From NCBI GenBank assembly GCA_029265335.1, contig JAJUJN010000046.1:1-10302 (forward strand): a DNA stretch of 10,302 nt, given 5' to 3'. Both the position numbers and the translations under genes were made by a program. Source of the DNA: Alcaligenaceae bacterium (GTDB lineage: Bacteria > Pseudomonadota > Gammaproteobacteria > Burkholderiales > Burkholderiaceae_B). The notes under the pieces were generated by a model. The model had not been told where the DNA came from, made no database searches, and worked only from the letters and a program-made list of their open reading frames with translations. Below, piece after piece: positions 1-7,996 of this stretch (positions are counted from its first letter, which is position 1; the number at the start of each line of letters is the position of its first letter).

Positions 1-35
1 CCGATGATGTTGAGCACGGAGAGCAACCGAGGCAT
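1..35 (-). CDS. trkH: Probable TrkH potassium transporter, N-terminal fragment
   Basis: Only the first 11 codons are inside the window; the gene runs off the left edge. The reverse strand reads ATG at 35..33 and then MPRLLSVLNII. This resembles the start of TrkH-type K+ channel subunits, where a short basic N-terminus leads into the first membrane helix. It begins about 22 bases after the trkA stop on the same strand, and trkA-trkH adjacency is common in Burkholderiales. No clear Shine-Dalgarno sequence precedes the ATG, and no other start codon lies between the trkA stop and this ATG in this frame. TrkH would form the membrane pore that TrkA gates. The identification rests mostly on context, because eleven residues are too few for a family assignment. 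Confidence 0.6.
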   Translation of the reverse strand, partial: MPRLLSVLNII

Positions 36-57
36 GGCGTTGCGTGGATAGCCGTAG

Positions 58-1434
58 TCAGAAGTAGGCAGCCGACACCTGGAACAGTCGCTCTACCTGC
101 GGGATGAGGCGACGACGGGTTACCAGTACGATCACGTGATCCTCCGATTCGATCATGGGGTCGGTATCGGGCATGAGGATGTCGTTGCCGCGCACCAGAG
201 CGCCAATGCTCGCCCCCTCGGGCAAGGGCACCTCGCTGATGCGACGGCCCACCATTCGTGAGGTGTCGGCGTCGCCGTGAGCAACGGCTTCGAGCGCCTC
301 GACGGCGCCGCGGCGCAGGCGATGCACCGCAACAACATCGCCGCGGCGCACATAGCGCAGCAGCTCGCCGATGGTGGTTTGGTCGGGCGCCACGGCCACG
401 TCGATGCGGCTGCCTTCCATAAGTTCGCCATAACTGCGTCGACTGATGAGCGACATCACTCGGCGAGCACCCATTCGCTTGGCCAGCAGCGCTGCCATGA
501 TGTTGTTCTCGTCGTCGTTGGTGATAGCCAAGAAGACGTCGGCACTGTCGACATTTTCGTCTTCGAGCAGGATTTCATCGGTGGCGTCGCCGTGCAGTAC
601 CAGTACCTTCGAGGGCAGGGTGGTGGCCAGCTGCTCGCAGCGACTCGCCTGGTGCTCGATGAGCTTGACCGCGTAACCCTGGTCGGCCAGTTCGCGAGCC
701 AGGCGAGCGCCGATGTTGCCGCCGCCTGCCACCATGATTCGCCGCGCTGCGCGCTCGCTGCGCTGCAGTGCGCGCATGGCGCGATGTGCTTGTTGCCTCT
801 CCACCAAAAACAGCACTTCGTCGTTGTCCTGCAGCCGAGTTTTGGGCTCCGCCTCGATGGGTCGATCATCGCGGTAGATGGCGAGCAGACGCGCGTTGGC
901 GCCGTTGGTGGCGGCAAGCTCATCGACCCGCAGGTTGCGCATGGGGCTGCCCGGCCCCAGCTTGCCCAAGACCAGGATGGCCTTGCCGCCCGCAAAATCC
1001 ACGACTTGCAGGGCCTCCGGAAACTCGATGAGGCGCAATAGATACGTGGTGACAGCACGTTCGGGGCTGATGAGATGGTCGATGCCGAAGCCATCCGGGC
1101 CAATAAGGTCGGGCTGATCGACGAATTCGTTCGACCGGATGCGCGCAATGCGCTGCGGCACGTTGAAGACCTGGCGGGCGATACGGCAGGCCACGAGGTT
1201 GACTTCGTCGCTGGTGGCGCAGGCGATGAACATGTCGGCATCTGCCGCACCCGCGCTGGCCAAAACCGAAGGGTGGGTGCCGCTGCCCACCACCACGCGG
1301 AGGTCGAGCCGTTCCTGCAATTGGTTGAGCGGGGCGGCATCGATATCGATCACCGTGATGTCGTTTTGTTCGGAAACCAGATTCTCGGCCACACTGGAGC
1401 CTACGCGCCCCGCACCGAGAATGATGATTTTCAA
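58..1434 (-). CDS. trkA: Trk system potassium uptake regulator TrkA
   Basis: Peripheral cytoplasmic subunit that binds NAD(H)/nucleotide and gates the TrkH K+ channel. The 458-residue product matches the usual TrkA length (E. coli also 458). It has two tandem RCK units. Each starts with a Rossmann nucleotide-binding motif: GAGRVG at residues 7-12, with the acidic VIDID at about 28-32, and GGGNIG at 237-242. Each is followed by a TrkA-C type domain (roughly 140-215 and 370-450). The start is taken as TTG at 1434..1432. It gives the MKIIILGAGRVG N-terminus expected of the family, has GGAG 6 bases upstream, and overlaps the TGA stop of the upstream response-regulator gene as TTGA. Open frame extends further upstream, but only in a shifted frame over the regulator gene, and its translation there looks like a shadow. 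The 4-base overlap suggests translational coupling. The gene is intact, ending in SAAYF and TGA. Confidence 0.95.
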   Translation of the reverse strand: MKIIILGAGRVGSSVAENLVSEQNDITVIDIDAAPLNQLQERLDLRVVVGSGTHPSVLASAGAADADMFIACATSDEVNLVACRIARQVFNVPQRIARIRSNEFVDQPDLIGPDGFGIDHLISPERAVTTYLLRLIEFPEALQVVDFAGGKAILVLGKLGPGSPMRNLRVDELAATNGANARLLAIYRDDRPIEAEPKTRLQDNDEVLFLVERQQAHRAMRALQRSERAARRIMVAGGGNIGARLARELADQGYAVKLIEHQASRCEQLATTLPSKVLVLHGDATDEILLEDENVDSADVFLAITNDDENNIMAALLAKRMGARRVMSLISRRSYGELMEGSRIDVAVAPDQTTIGELLRYVRRGDVVAVHRLRRGAVEALEAVAHGDADTSRMVGRRISEVPLPEGASIGALVRGNDILMPDTDPMIESEDHVIVLVTRRRLIPQVERLFQVSAAYF

Positions 1435-2219
1435 GCCTGGCTCCGCCCTGCCTGGCGCGCCCGCCGTTGCACATCGATGCCCAATTGTTTGAGCTTGCGA
1501 TACAGATGAGTGCGTTCGAGACCGGTTTTGTCGGCCACGCGCGTCATGCTGCCCTGTTCGTTGGTGAGATGGAATTCGAAGTAGATGCGTTCGAAGGCAT
1601 CTCGCGCCTCGCGCAGGGGCTGGTTGAGCGACACCGTGGGCCAATCGGGTTCGACCGGCTCGTGCGGGGGCAGGGCAACCTGCCCTGATGCAATCGGAGA
1701 AGGTGCACTCGCGGCATCGGCGCCCGCGGTGAGGGGTCGGCGTGTGACGCTGGCGGTGGGGTCGCCGCTCATCGGACTCGACGCCGGGCTGGAGCTTGAG
1801 GCCGCCACACCGGGAGCGTGGGCTACCGGCGCGCCGGGGGCACTTCCTTGCCGCTCGCCGGCTTCCAGGGCTGCCTGTACCGCCTTGAGCAGGCGTTGCA
1901 TGGTGATGGGCTTTTCGAGGAAATTGATGGCGCCAATGCGAGTGGCTTCTACAGCGGTATCGACCGTGGCGTGGCCGCTCATCATGATCACCGGCATGGT
2001 AAGCAGGCCCTGCGACGACCATTCCTTCAACAGACTGACACCATCGATATCCGGCATCCAGATATCGAGCAGCACCAGGTCGGGGCGTCCGGCGTTACGG
2101 GCCGCACGCGCCTGTGCTGCGTTCTCTGCCACCTCGACGGTGTGGCCTTCGTCGTAGAGAATTTCGGAAAGGAGTTCCCGAATACCGATTTCGTCGTCAA
2201 CGACCAGAATGTTGGCCAT
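1431..2219 (-). CDS. ntrX: NtrX-like response regulator without AAA+ domain (receiver + Fis-type HTH)
   Basis: DNA-binding response regulator, probable partner of the histidine kinase encoded immediately upstream. Of 262 residues, 1-118 form a complete receiver: acidic pair D8/D9, phospho-acceptor D52 in LLDIWMPD, S81 in MMSGH, and K103 in FLEKP. Residues about 121-190 are an Ala/Ser/Pro-rich, probably disordered linker. Residues about 200-250 form a Fis-type helix-turn-helix (TRVADKTGLERTHLYRKLKQ at 226-245) that strongly resembles the C-terminus of NtrX. Canonical NtrX has about 450 residues with a central AAA+ sigma-54 interaction domain (Walker A, GAFTGA); none is present here. By architecture it should act as an ordinary activator or repressor, like RegA/ActR, rather than as a sigma-54 enhancer-binding protein. 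The ATG at 2219 lies 3 bases after the kinase stop, with AAAAGG at a good distance inside the kinase's last codons. Its stop overlaps the trkA start. The symbol is by homology and context. Confidence 0.85.
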   Translation of the reverse strand: MANILVVDDEIGIRELLSEILYDEGHTVEVAENAAQARAARNAGRPDLVLLDIWMPDIDGVSLLKEWSSQGLLTMPVIMMSGHATVDTAVEATRIGAINFLEKPITMQRLLKAVQAALEAGERQGSAPGAPVAHAPGVAASSSSPASSPMSGDPTASVTRRPLTAGADAASAPSPIASGQVALPPHEPVEPDWPTVSLNQPLREARDAFERIYFEFHLTNEQGSMTRVADKTGLERTHLYRKLKQLGIDVQRRARQAGRSQA

Positions 2220-2222
2220 GCG

Positions 2223-4604
2223 CTACCTTTTACTTGTTTGCCTGGGCGACGGCGCCTCGGTGGAGTCGCCGCTCACCGGGATCACTCGAGTTAATAGTAT
2301 AGAGATTCTGGCTCCGCCGTCGGCTCGATTGCCAATCTCGATCCTGCCGCCATGTTCTTCCACGATCTTGCGCACAATGGCCAGCCCCAGGCCGGTGCCG
2401 CGTGGTTTCGTGGTGACGTAGGGCTCGAAGGCGCGTTGCAGCACGCTATCGGGGAAGCCCGGGCCGGTGTCGGCCACGGTGAGCTGGACGCCGGCCACGC
2501 TGGTGTTTTCAGCCAGACGCGCGTTGGCCAGGCGGGTACTGACTCGTATCACTCGTTCGGACTCACCCTCGAAAGTTTCGAGAGCGTCGCTGGCGTTGGC
2601 CACGAGATTATGAATGATCTGACGCAGTTGTGTGGGATCGCTCTCGATGTGCGGCAGATGGGGCGCCAGCGATACCTCGAGCCGAGCGTGGTCCAGGCTG
2701 CCATGGGGCGCGTGCTCGGGATCCCAACCATACAATGCCAGTACATCGGTGACCAGGGCGTTGAGGTCGGTTTCCTGCCAATTGAACGTTGGTTTGCGGG
2801 CATATTCGCGGAAATCATCCACCATGGCCTGCATGGAGGCTACCTGGTTGACGATGGTGCTGGTGGATCTTCGTAACAAGCCGGCGTCTTTTTCGTCGAG
2901 CTTGTCTTCGAGCTTCATCTGCAGGCGTTCGGCAGAAAGCTGGATGGGCGTGAGCGGATTCTTGATTTCATGCGCCAGGCGTCGCGCCACCTCGCCCCAG
3001 GCCACGATCCGGTTGGCGGATATGACGTCGGAAATGTCGTCGAACACCACCAGGTAGCCCGTGTCGCCTTCAATCGCCAAGAGTGACCCGCGCACCAGCA
3101 AGGTGATGGTGGCGGTGCCCCGCCCGTGGGTGGCAAAGGGTTCTGGTGGTGCAATGGCGGGCAAGTCGGGCGTGGCAGAGTCGGAGTCTTCGAGCACGAT
3201 CTCCACTTGCCTTTGCCAATGCAGCCGACCTGAATCGGCAGCGGAGTGCTCGGCAAAGCCCTGCCGGATGGCCTGTGCGAACTCGGCCAGATTGAGCAAT
3301 GTTTCGAGCGGCCGACCCGGCACCTGGCGCAGGTCGGTCCTGAGAATGCGCTGGGCGCCCTGGTTGAAGGTGGTCACCCGAAACGCCGCGTCGAACACCA
3401 GCACCCCCGACGAGAGCGTGGCCAACACGTTCTCCAGATAGGCATTAGAGCGTTCGAGCTCCTGCCGGTTGCGTTCGACCTGACGTCGCGCTTCGGCGAG
3501 CTCCCGCGTCATGGCGTTGAACGAGCGAGTGAGTTGGCCGACTTCGTCGCGCGCGGGGGGTTCAGGCAATTGGCGGAACTTGCCCACACTCACCGCCTGC
3601 GTGCCGGCGGCGAGGCGCAGCAGGGGACGAACCAGGCGCGCCGAAAGCGCGAAAGCCGCCACGATGGCGGTGAAGGCGGCAAGCAGCAGGGCAAGAGTGA
3701 GCGTGATGCCGTAGAGCTTGCGCAAACCCAGACGCGAGAGCGCCAGCTCCTGGTAATCGCGATAGCCTTGCTGAACTTGATTGGCGTTTTCGGCAATGTT
3801 TTCGGGCACGGCCTGGATGACCTGGAGGTACCGGGTTTCGGTGCGCAGCAGGCTATCGAGATTGCCGAGGCCCAGATGGTCGGGAACCGGCACCACCACG
3901 CGCAAGATCAGATCCACTTCGTCACGATTGGCTGCTGGCCCCAGAGTGGGCGCCGCTTCGGCGGCAGCGTAGGGTCGGCCGGTGCGAAGCTGTTGCATCA
4001 CTGGCGCAGGTGGCAGGCCGGGCGCGAGCGTGCCGAGGCGGTTCGACGAAAAAGCCACCACGTTGCCGTTGGAAGCGAACACCATGGCGTCGGCCAGGTC
4101 GAAGCGTTCACGTAAGCGGGTCAGCGCAAGCGGCACACTCGCGTCGCGAGGGTCGAGATAGCCCAGTTCGGCGGCCATGGTGCGCGCCGTAGCGTTAAGG
4201 TCGGACAAGCGTGAATCGAGGGCGGAACGGCCCAGAGCCAAGCCCGCGTCGAGCGCCGCGTTCACCCGGATGTCGAACCACGACTCGATCGAGCGCGACA
4301 AAAACTGCACCGAGAGCGTGTAGATGAGCGCGCCCGGCACCACGCCCACCAAGGCAAACGCGAGGGCCAGCCGGGCGGTGAGGCGGGCGCCGAAAACATG
4401 CCGGCGCAGCTGGCGGACGAGGCGCGCAGTGAGGGCCACCACCCAGGCTCCCAGGGCGAGGGCAACCACCACGTTGAGGCCCAACAGCACCGGGTAATAC
4501 TGCTCGATGCGCGACGCATTGTTGGTAGACCAGGCCAGCAGCCCCAGCAACAGCAAGGCGCTGACGGCCGCCAGCACCAGCAGCGTGCGCATGAGGCGAT
4601 TCAC
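2223..4604 (-). CDS. ntrY: NtrY-like membrane sensor histidine kinase
   Basis: Inner-membrane sensor kinase that should phosphorylate the regulator encoded directly downstream. From the chosen start it has 793 residues. Hydrophobic segments lie near 5-25, 37-61, 78-102 and 299-321, with a large presumably periplasmic sensory region at about 105-298. HAMP follows at about 320-375, then a predicted coiled coil (365-395) and a PAS domain (about 385-530) with a Pro/Ala-rich loop near 473-495. The kinase core has the H box with H545 in RRLAHEIKNPLTPIQ, the N box HNLVANASDALE (665-676), G1 ADTGPGFP (711-718) and G2 RGTGLGLAIV (735-744). All catalytic motifs are intact. This TM-HAMP-PAS-HisKA-HATPase order is that of NtrY. 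The start is GTG at 4604, which overlaps the TGA of the upstream DUF4390 gene as GTGA and has a G-rich stretch about 10 bases upstream. An ATG four codons later (4592) is an alternative. The signal sensed cannot be read from the sequence; in other bacteria NtrY is linked to nitrogen and redox state. Confidence 0.92.
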   Translation of the reverse strand: MNRLMRTLLVLAAVSALLLLGLLAWSTNNASRIEQYYPVLLGLNVVVALALGAWVVALTARLVRQLRRHVFGARLTARLALAFALVGVVPGALIYTLSVQFLSRSIESWFDIRVNAALDAGLALGRSALDSRLSDLNATARTMAAELGYLDPRDASVPLALTRLRERFDLADAMVFASNGNVVAFSSNRLGTLAPGLPPAPVMQQLRTGRPYAAAEAAPTLGPAANRDEVDLILRVVVPVPDHLGLGNLDSLLRTETRYLQVIQAVPENIAENANQVQQGYRDYQELALSRLGLRKLYGITLTLALLLAAFTAIVAAFALSARLVRPLLRLAAGTQAVSVGKFRQLPEPPARDEVGQLTRSFNAMTRELAEARRQVERNRQELERSNAYLENVLATLSSGVLVFDAAFRVTTFNQGAQRILRTDLRQVPGRPLETLLNLAEFAQAIRQGFAEHSAADSGRLHWQRQVEIVLEDSDSATPDLPAIAPPEPFATHGRGTATITLLVRGSLLAIEGDTGYLVVFDDISDVISANRIVAWGEVARRLAHEIKNPLTPIQLSAERLQMKLEDKLDEKDAGLLRRSTSTIVNQVASMQAMVDDFREYARKPTFNWQETDLNALVTDVLALYGWDPEHAPHGSLDHARLEVSLAPHLPHIESDPTQLRQIIHNLVANASDALETFEGESERVIRVSTRLANARLAENTSVAGVQLTVADTGPGFPDSVLQRAFEPYVTTKPRGTGLGLAIVRKIVEEHGGRIEIGNRADGGARISILLTRVIPVSGDSTEAPSPRQTSKR

Positions 4605-5176
4605 GGCTGCCACACCCCCAGCGTGTCGGGAGCGATTCGGAAGTCGTGCCACGGCGTGGCCAGCGACCAGGCGCTGCTGTTCATCGCGTTGACCTGAAAT
4701 GGCCGGGCCAGCTGAGAGACATCGAGCCGCAGGCGCAGCCGGGCCCGATAGGTGGCTTCGGGATCCAGCGCATCGGCAGCGGCAAAACGCCATTCTCGAA
4801 AGTGGCGCACCATGTCCATGGCGTCGTCGAGAGAATGCACAGGCAGGGCGAGGCTGCCCAGGCTCACCCGCCACTGGCGAATCAGGGCGTTATACGAGAT
4901 GCTCCACACTCTTTCTACTTCGAGCACCTGTCGGTCGAACCACCACCAGCGCGGCTCAGTGACCTGGAGATCGGCGGTGAGGTATAGCGACAGGCCGCGC
5001 TCGGCCACATTGCGCAACTGAGGATTGAGCTGGAAGTTGCTGTCGGCGCTCAACAACCAACCTTCGTTGGCGTCGTGGCTCACTTGCACCCGTTCCACGC
5101 GCACAGCTTCGTTGGCCTGCGCCCAGGGCGCCAACCACGAAACCACCAAAAGGGCGACAAGCAACAGGCGCGGCAT
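4601..5176 (-). CDS. Secreted DUF4390 family protein
   Basis: Protein of 191 residues with a classic Sec signal peptide: basic MPR, a hydrophobic stretch to about residue 17, and a likely signal-peptidase cleavage after AQA at 19-21. The mature part (22-191) is rich in beta-prone and aromatic residues, including EPRWWWFDRQ and the repeated pattern W-R-x-S-L. This fits the small DUF4390 family that precedes ntrY in many betaproteobacteria. No catalytic motif, lipobox or further membrane helix is visible. It starts 9 bases after the rsmB stop, and its TGA overlaps the GTG of the kinase gene, so it is probably made together with the kinase. A periplasmic accessory to the sensor's extracytoplasmic region is a reasonable guess from position alone, but no function is established by the sequence. 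The family assignment is from memory of gene context and overall character. Confidence 0.85.
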   Translation of the reverse strand: MPRLLLVALLVVSWLAPWAQANEAVRVERVQVSHDANEGWLLSADSNFQLNPQLRNVAERGLSLYLTADLQVTEPRWWWFDRQVLEVERVWSISYNALIRQWRVSLGSLALPVHSLDDAMDMVRHFREWRFAAADALDPEATYRARLRLRLDVSQLARPFQVNAMNSSAWSLATPWHDFRIAPDTLGVWQP

Positions 5177-5185
5177 GACGAAACT

Positions 5186-6490
5186 TCAGGATTTGCGAAA
5201 CCGCGCGAAGAAGAACCCGTCGTGCTGTTGGTGGGCAGGCGCTTCCGGGCATGCCGGCAGCAACTGGCCAGGCGCTGTGACGCGTTCGGCATTGGGGTGG
5301 CGCGCGACAAAGGCCTGCGCTTGGTGTTCGCCTTCTTCGGCAAACACTGAGCAGGTGACATAAAGGAATGTACCACCCCGTCGGAGGAGGGGCCATAAAG
5401 CGTCGGTGATGTGTTGTTGCAACGCAGCAGTGGCGGCGATATCGGTGCGCCGCCGCAGCCAGCGGATGTCGGGGTGACGGCGCACAATGCCGGACGCCGT
5501 GCAGGGGACATCGGCCAGAATGGCGTCGAAGGGCTGGCCGTCAAACCAGGTTTCCGGGTGGGCCGCGTCGCCCGCCAGCACCCGGGCCTGCAGCCCCAGC
5601 CGAGCGAGGTTGTCGTTGACTCGGTGCAGGCGAGCGGCGTCGCGATCGATGGCCGTGAGATCCAGCTCTGCCAGTTCGAGAAGATGTGCGGTCTTGCCTC
5701 CGGGTGCGGCGCAAGCATCGAGCACGCGCATGCCGTCGCGGGGTTCCAAGAGTGGCGCGGCCAGTTGGGCGCCGGGATCTTGCACCGACCACCAGCCATC
5801 GGCAAAACCGGGTAACTGGTGCACCGGACGGGCGCGCTCGAGAACCAAACCATGTTCATGCACGGGCGTGCTGGCCACATCCTGTTCGGCCAATGCCGCT
5901 TGTACAGCCGCACGTGTACTGCGGCGCGGATTCACCCGGATACACAGAGGTGCCGGAGTTTGCGCCGCGCCCAGCACCTGTTGCCAGTGTTCGGGATACT
6001 GGGATTGCAGACGAGCTACCCACCATTCGGGATGATTCCATCGAGCTTCTACCTGCTCGGACACCTGCTGGAGCAGGGGCTCGCTTTCGCGCAGGTAGCG
6101 TCGCAGTACGGCATTGGTTAGCCCTTTGAAGCGGCGCCAGTGCGGTCGGGCTTGGGTGGCTTTCACTGCCTGGTCTACCACAGTGAAGGCCGCATAGCGT
6201 GGCGCCCCTGGCAGTTCGGCGGCTGGCAGTAGTAGGCTGATGGCGACGTCGATCAGTGCGGCGAAGCCGGCCGCGTTTGGCTCCTGCGGCACCAGATGTT
6301 GGCGCAAGGCGCGGGCGGTACCCCAGTGACGCAAGCCGTGGAAGGATAGGTCTTGAATACCGGGGCGCAAGTTGGCGGGCACTTGGGCGAGGGCGTCGGT
6401 GAGTGAACGGCCTTGCCCAACAACCTGAGTGAGCGTGTCGGCCGTGCCGGCCAGTAGACGATGCAGCGCAGGGCCATCGGGCCGCGTCAT
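5186..6490 (-). CDS. rsmB: 16S rRNA (cytosine-967-C5)-methyltransferase RsmB
   Basis: Transfers a methyl group from S-adenosylmethionine to C5 of C967 in 16S rRNA. The 434-residue product is close to the E. coli length of 429. An N-terminal NusB-like RNA-binding domain spans about 5-140 ([15 protein letters not shown] at 121-135 is typical). The methyltransferase core follows. It has SAM motif [11 protein letters not shown] (258-267), an acidic loop AIDRD (280-284), motif [21 protein letters not shown] (326-344) with C330, and motif VI YVTCS with C380. The TC cysteine is the catalytic nucleophile in this family and the PC cysteine aids release of the product. The start is ATG at 6490, which overlaps the fmt stop as ATGA and has GGAG 6 bases upstream. 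In-frame upstream codons are an fmt shadow. Intact. Confidence 0.96.
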   Translation of the reverse strand: MTRPDGPALHRLLAGTADTLTQVVGQGRSLTDALAQVPANLRPGIQDLSFHGLRHWGTARALRQHLVPQEPNAAGFAALIDVAISLLLPAAELPGAPRYAAFTVVDQAVKATQARPHWRRFKGLTNAVLRRYLRESEPLLQQVSEQVEARWNHPEWWVARLQSQYPEHWQQVLGAAQTPAPLCIRVNPRRSTRAAVQAALAEQDVASTPVHEHGLVLERARPVHQLPGFADGWWSVQDPGAQLAAPLLEPRDGMRVLDACAAPGGKTAHLLELAELDLTAIDRDAARLHRVNDNLARLGLQARVLAGDAAHPETWFDGQPFDAILADVPCTASGIVRRHPDIRWLRRRTDIAATAALQQHITDALWPLLRRGGTFLYVTCSVFAEEGEHQAQAFVARHPNAERVTAPGQLLPACPEAPAHQQHDGFFFARFRKS

Positions 6491-7425
6491 TCGGGGCTCC
6501 AGCCGCGGCGGAAGGTATCGGCAGGCTGGCGCTTGCCACCTGCTTTTTGTAGCTCTTCCAATCGCAACACGCCTTCGGCGCAATTGATGTCGATACCGTC
6601 GTGATGCACGGCCATGATGGAGCCGGGCTCACCTTGGGCGGCCTGATTCAGGGCGGTGGCGCGCCAAACCTTGACCGGTTCGGTGAGCCCCGGCAGCGGC
6701 AATGAGGCGCCTGGCACGGGGTTGAAGGCGCGTATGCGGCGGGCCAAGTGAGTGGCGGAATCTTGCCAGCTCAGGCGAGCTTCAGCCTTGCTGATTTTTT
6801 CGGCGTAGGTGACGCCGTCCGACGGTTGCGGCGTGGCCTGCAAAGGCTCCACCGCAAGGCGGGCGAGAGTTTGCGTGATGAGGTCAGCGCCGAGATCGGC
6901 CAGAACATCGTGCAATTCACCGGCGGTTTGCTCGCCGATGGAAACGCGCTCGGCGCAAATCATGGCGCCTGTATCGAGGCCTTCGTCCATCTGCATGATG
7001 GTGACGCCGGTTTCGGCGTCGCCGGCCTCGATGGCCCGCTGGATGGGGGCGGCGCCCCGCCAGCGCGGCAATAGGCTGGCATGGATGTTCAAACATCCAT
7101 GCTCAGGCAGTTGCAGCACCCAGGACGGCAAAATCAGCCCATAGGCGGCAACCACCATGACGTCGGCTTGAGCCGCCATCAGGGCAGCGTGCGCGGCTTG
7201 CGCGTCGTCGGGCCAGCGGCCGTCGAGCCGCAGGCTGCGGGGTTGGGCCACCGCAATGTTGTGGTTGACTGCCTCTTGCTTGACCGCGCTGGGCAATTGC
7301 TTGAGGCCCCGCCCGGCAGGACGGTCGGGTTGGGTAAGAACCAGCGGTATGGTGTAGCCGGCATCGATGAGCGCCCGTAGGGCTCGCCGGGCAAATTCGG
7401 GCGTACCCGCGAAAGCGACGCGCAT
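6487..7425 (-). CDS. fmt: Methionyl-tRNA formyltransferase
   Basis: Formylates Met-tRNA(fMet) with 10-formyl-tetrahydrofolate for translation initiation. The product is 312 residues, the usual length. Residues 1-6 (MRVAFA) followed by GTPEFA begin the Rossmann-like catalytic domain. The signature [12 protein letters not shown] is at 117-128, and the catalytic triad is N113, H115 (in LNIHAS) and D151 (in EGLDTG). The C-terminal tRNA-binding barrel (about 210-312) starts near [15 protein letters not shown]. The ATG at 7425 lies 3 bases after the def stop, so the pair is cotranscribed, matching the formylation/deformylation pairing found across bacteria. No strong Shine-Dalgarno sequence is seen, which suggests dependence on coupling to def. 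The TGA overlaps the rsmB ATG. A long palindrome falls at the codons for the catalytic Asn-His (listed separately). Confidence 0.97.
   Translation of the reverse strand: MRVAFAGTPEFARRALRALIDAGYTIPLVLTQPDRPAGRGLKQLPSAVKQEAVNHNIAVAQPRSLRLDGRWPDDAQAAHAALMAAQADVMVVAAYGLILPSWVLQLPEHGCLNIHASLLPRWRGAAPIQRAIEAGDAETGVTIMQMDEGLDTGAMICAERVSIGEQTAGELHDVLADLGADLITQTLARLAVEPLQATPQPSDGVTYAEKISKAEARLSWQDSATHLARRIRAFNPVPGASLPLPGLTEPVKVWRATALNQAAQGEPGSIMAVHHDGIDINCAEGVLRLEELQKAGGKRQPADTFRRGWSPE
7079..7102. repeat. 24-base palindrome inside fmt at the active-site codons
   Basis: A perfect inverted repeat with 11-base arms: GCATGGATGTT at 7079-7089, centre CA at 7090-7091, and AACATCCATGC at 7092-7102. As RNA it could fold as a 9-bp stem with a 6-base loop. 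It covers the fmt codons for HGCLNIHA, including catalytic N113 and H115. The amino acid sequence here is strongly conserved, so much of the symmetry may be imposed by coding. No function is claimed. Confidence 0.85.
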
Positions 7426-7428
7426 GGC

Positions 7429-7944
7429 TCAGGCGACTGCCTTGGCCAGACGCTCTTGTTTGCGGAGGCGAGTTTTCAACCGGCTCTGCTTGAGGGGCGA
7501 GAGATACTCGACAAATACCTTGCCATCGAGGTGGTCGATTTCGTGCTGGATGCAGATGGCCAGCAAGCCATCGGCTTCGATTTCGCGCTCTTGACCGTTG
7601 ATGTCGAGGGCCTTGACCCGCACCTGGCTGGCGCGCTCGACCTTGTCGTAGACGTCGGGCACCGACAGGCAGCCTTCTTCGTAAACCACGCGCTCTTCGC
7701 TGCGCCAGAGGATTTCGGGATTGATGAGCACGAGAAGATCGTTGGCGTCTTCGGAGACATCGATGACCACCACGCGTTCGTGCACATCCACCTGCGTGGC
7801 GGCCAGGCCGATGCCCGGCGCGGCATACATGGTTTCGGCCATATCGGCCACCAGTTGGCGGATGCGTTCGTCGACCTCGGCCACCGGCTTGGCGCGTGTG
7901 TGCAGCCGAGCATCGGGATAATGGAGAATTGGAAGAATGGCCAT
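7429..7944 (-). CDS. def: Peptide deformylase
   Basis: Metal-dependent (usually Fe2+) hydrolase that removes the formyl group from the N-terminal methionine of new proteins in the cytoplasm. The product is 171 residues, typical of the bacterial type I enzyme. All three signature motifs are present: GIGLAATQ (44-51), EGCLSVP (90-96) with metal ligand C92, and HEIDHLDG (134-141) with metal ligands H134 and H138 and catalytic E135. The start is the ATG at 7944, giving [11 protein letters not shown], the normal N-terminus. It has AGGTGA 7 bases upstream. A longer open frame upstream would run through the promoter and is not supported. It is the first gene of the leftward block, so its promoter probably drives fmt and likely the genes beyond. 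Confidence 0.97.
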   Translation of the reverse strand: MAILPILHYPDARLHTRAKPVAEVDERIRQLVADMAETMYAAPGIGLAATQVDVHERVVVIDVSEDANDLLVLINPEILWRSEERVVYEEGCLSVPDVYDKVERASQVRVKALDINGQEREIEADGLLAICIQHEIDHLDGKVFVEYLSPLKQSRLKTRLRKQERLAKAVA

Positions 7945-7967
7945 GACGGCATCACCTGTAAAACTTA

Positions 7968-7996
7968 TTGAGATCAACCCTTTACTATAGTTTAAC
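7968..7996 (+). promoter_or_regulatory. Possible sigma-70 promoter of dprA
   Basis: TTGAGA at 7968-7973 (5/6 to the -35 consensus) is followed after 17 bases by TTTAAC at 7991-7996 (4/6 to the -10). Transcription would start near 8003, about 140 bases before the dprA ATG. The forward strand also reads TATAGT at 7986-7991, because ACTATAGT is palindromic, but it has no well-spaced -35. The remainder of the def-dprA gap (about 8003-8142) shows only a small CCCCACCGGGG hairpin at 8017-8027 and no recognisable gene. Confidence 0.3.

Noticed and set aside
277..1041. A long open frame of 254 codons on the forward strand across trkA.
   Set aside because: It lies wholly antisense to intact trkA, its translation is unlike any domain, and long antisense frames are expected in GC-rich DNA.
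456..1340. A reverse-strand open frame of 294 codons in a second frame within trkA.
   Set aside because: It is out of frame with TrkA, is rich in Ser/Trp/Cys/Arg typical of shadow frames, and has no family similarity.
3246..4115. A forward open frame of 289 codons opposite the kinase gene.
   Set aside because: It mirrors the kinase coding frame on the other strand. It has no ribosome-binding site or recognisable motif, and the kinase is intact with all catalytic boxes.
5911..5932. A short inverted repeat GCCGCA/TGCGGC inside rsmB.
   Set aside because: Six-base GC arms are common by chance in DNA of this composition, and nothing else marks the site.
6491..6583. A longer RsmB N-terminus starting at 6583.
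   Set aside because: The extra 31 residues are an Arg-rich shadow of the fmt 3' end. The ATG at 6490 has a good ribosome-binding site and gives the normal family length.
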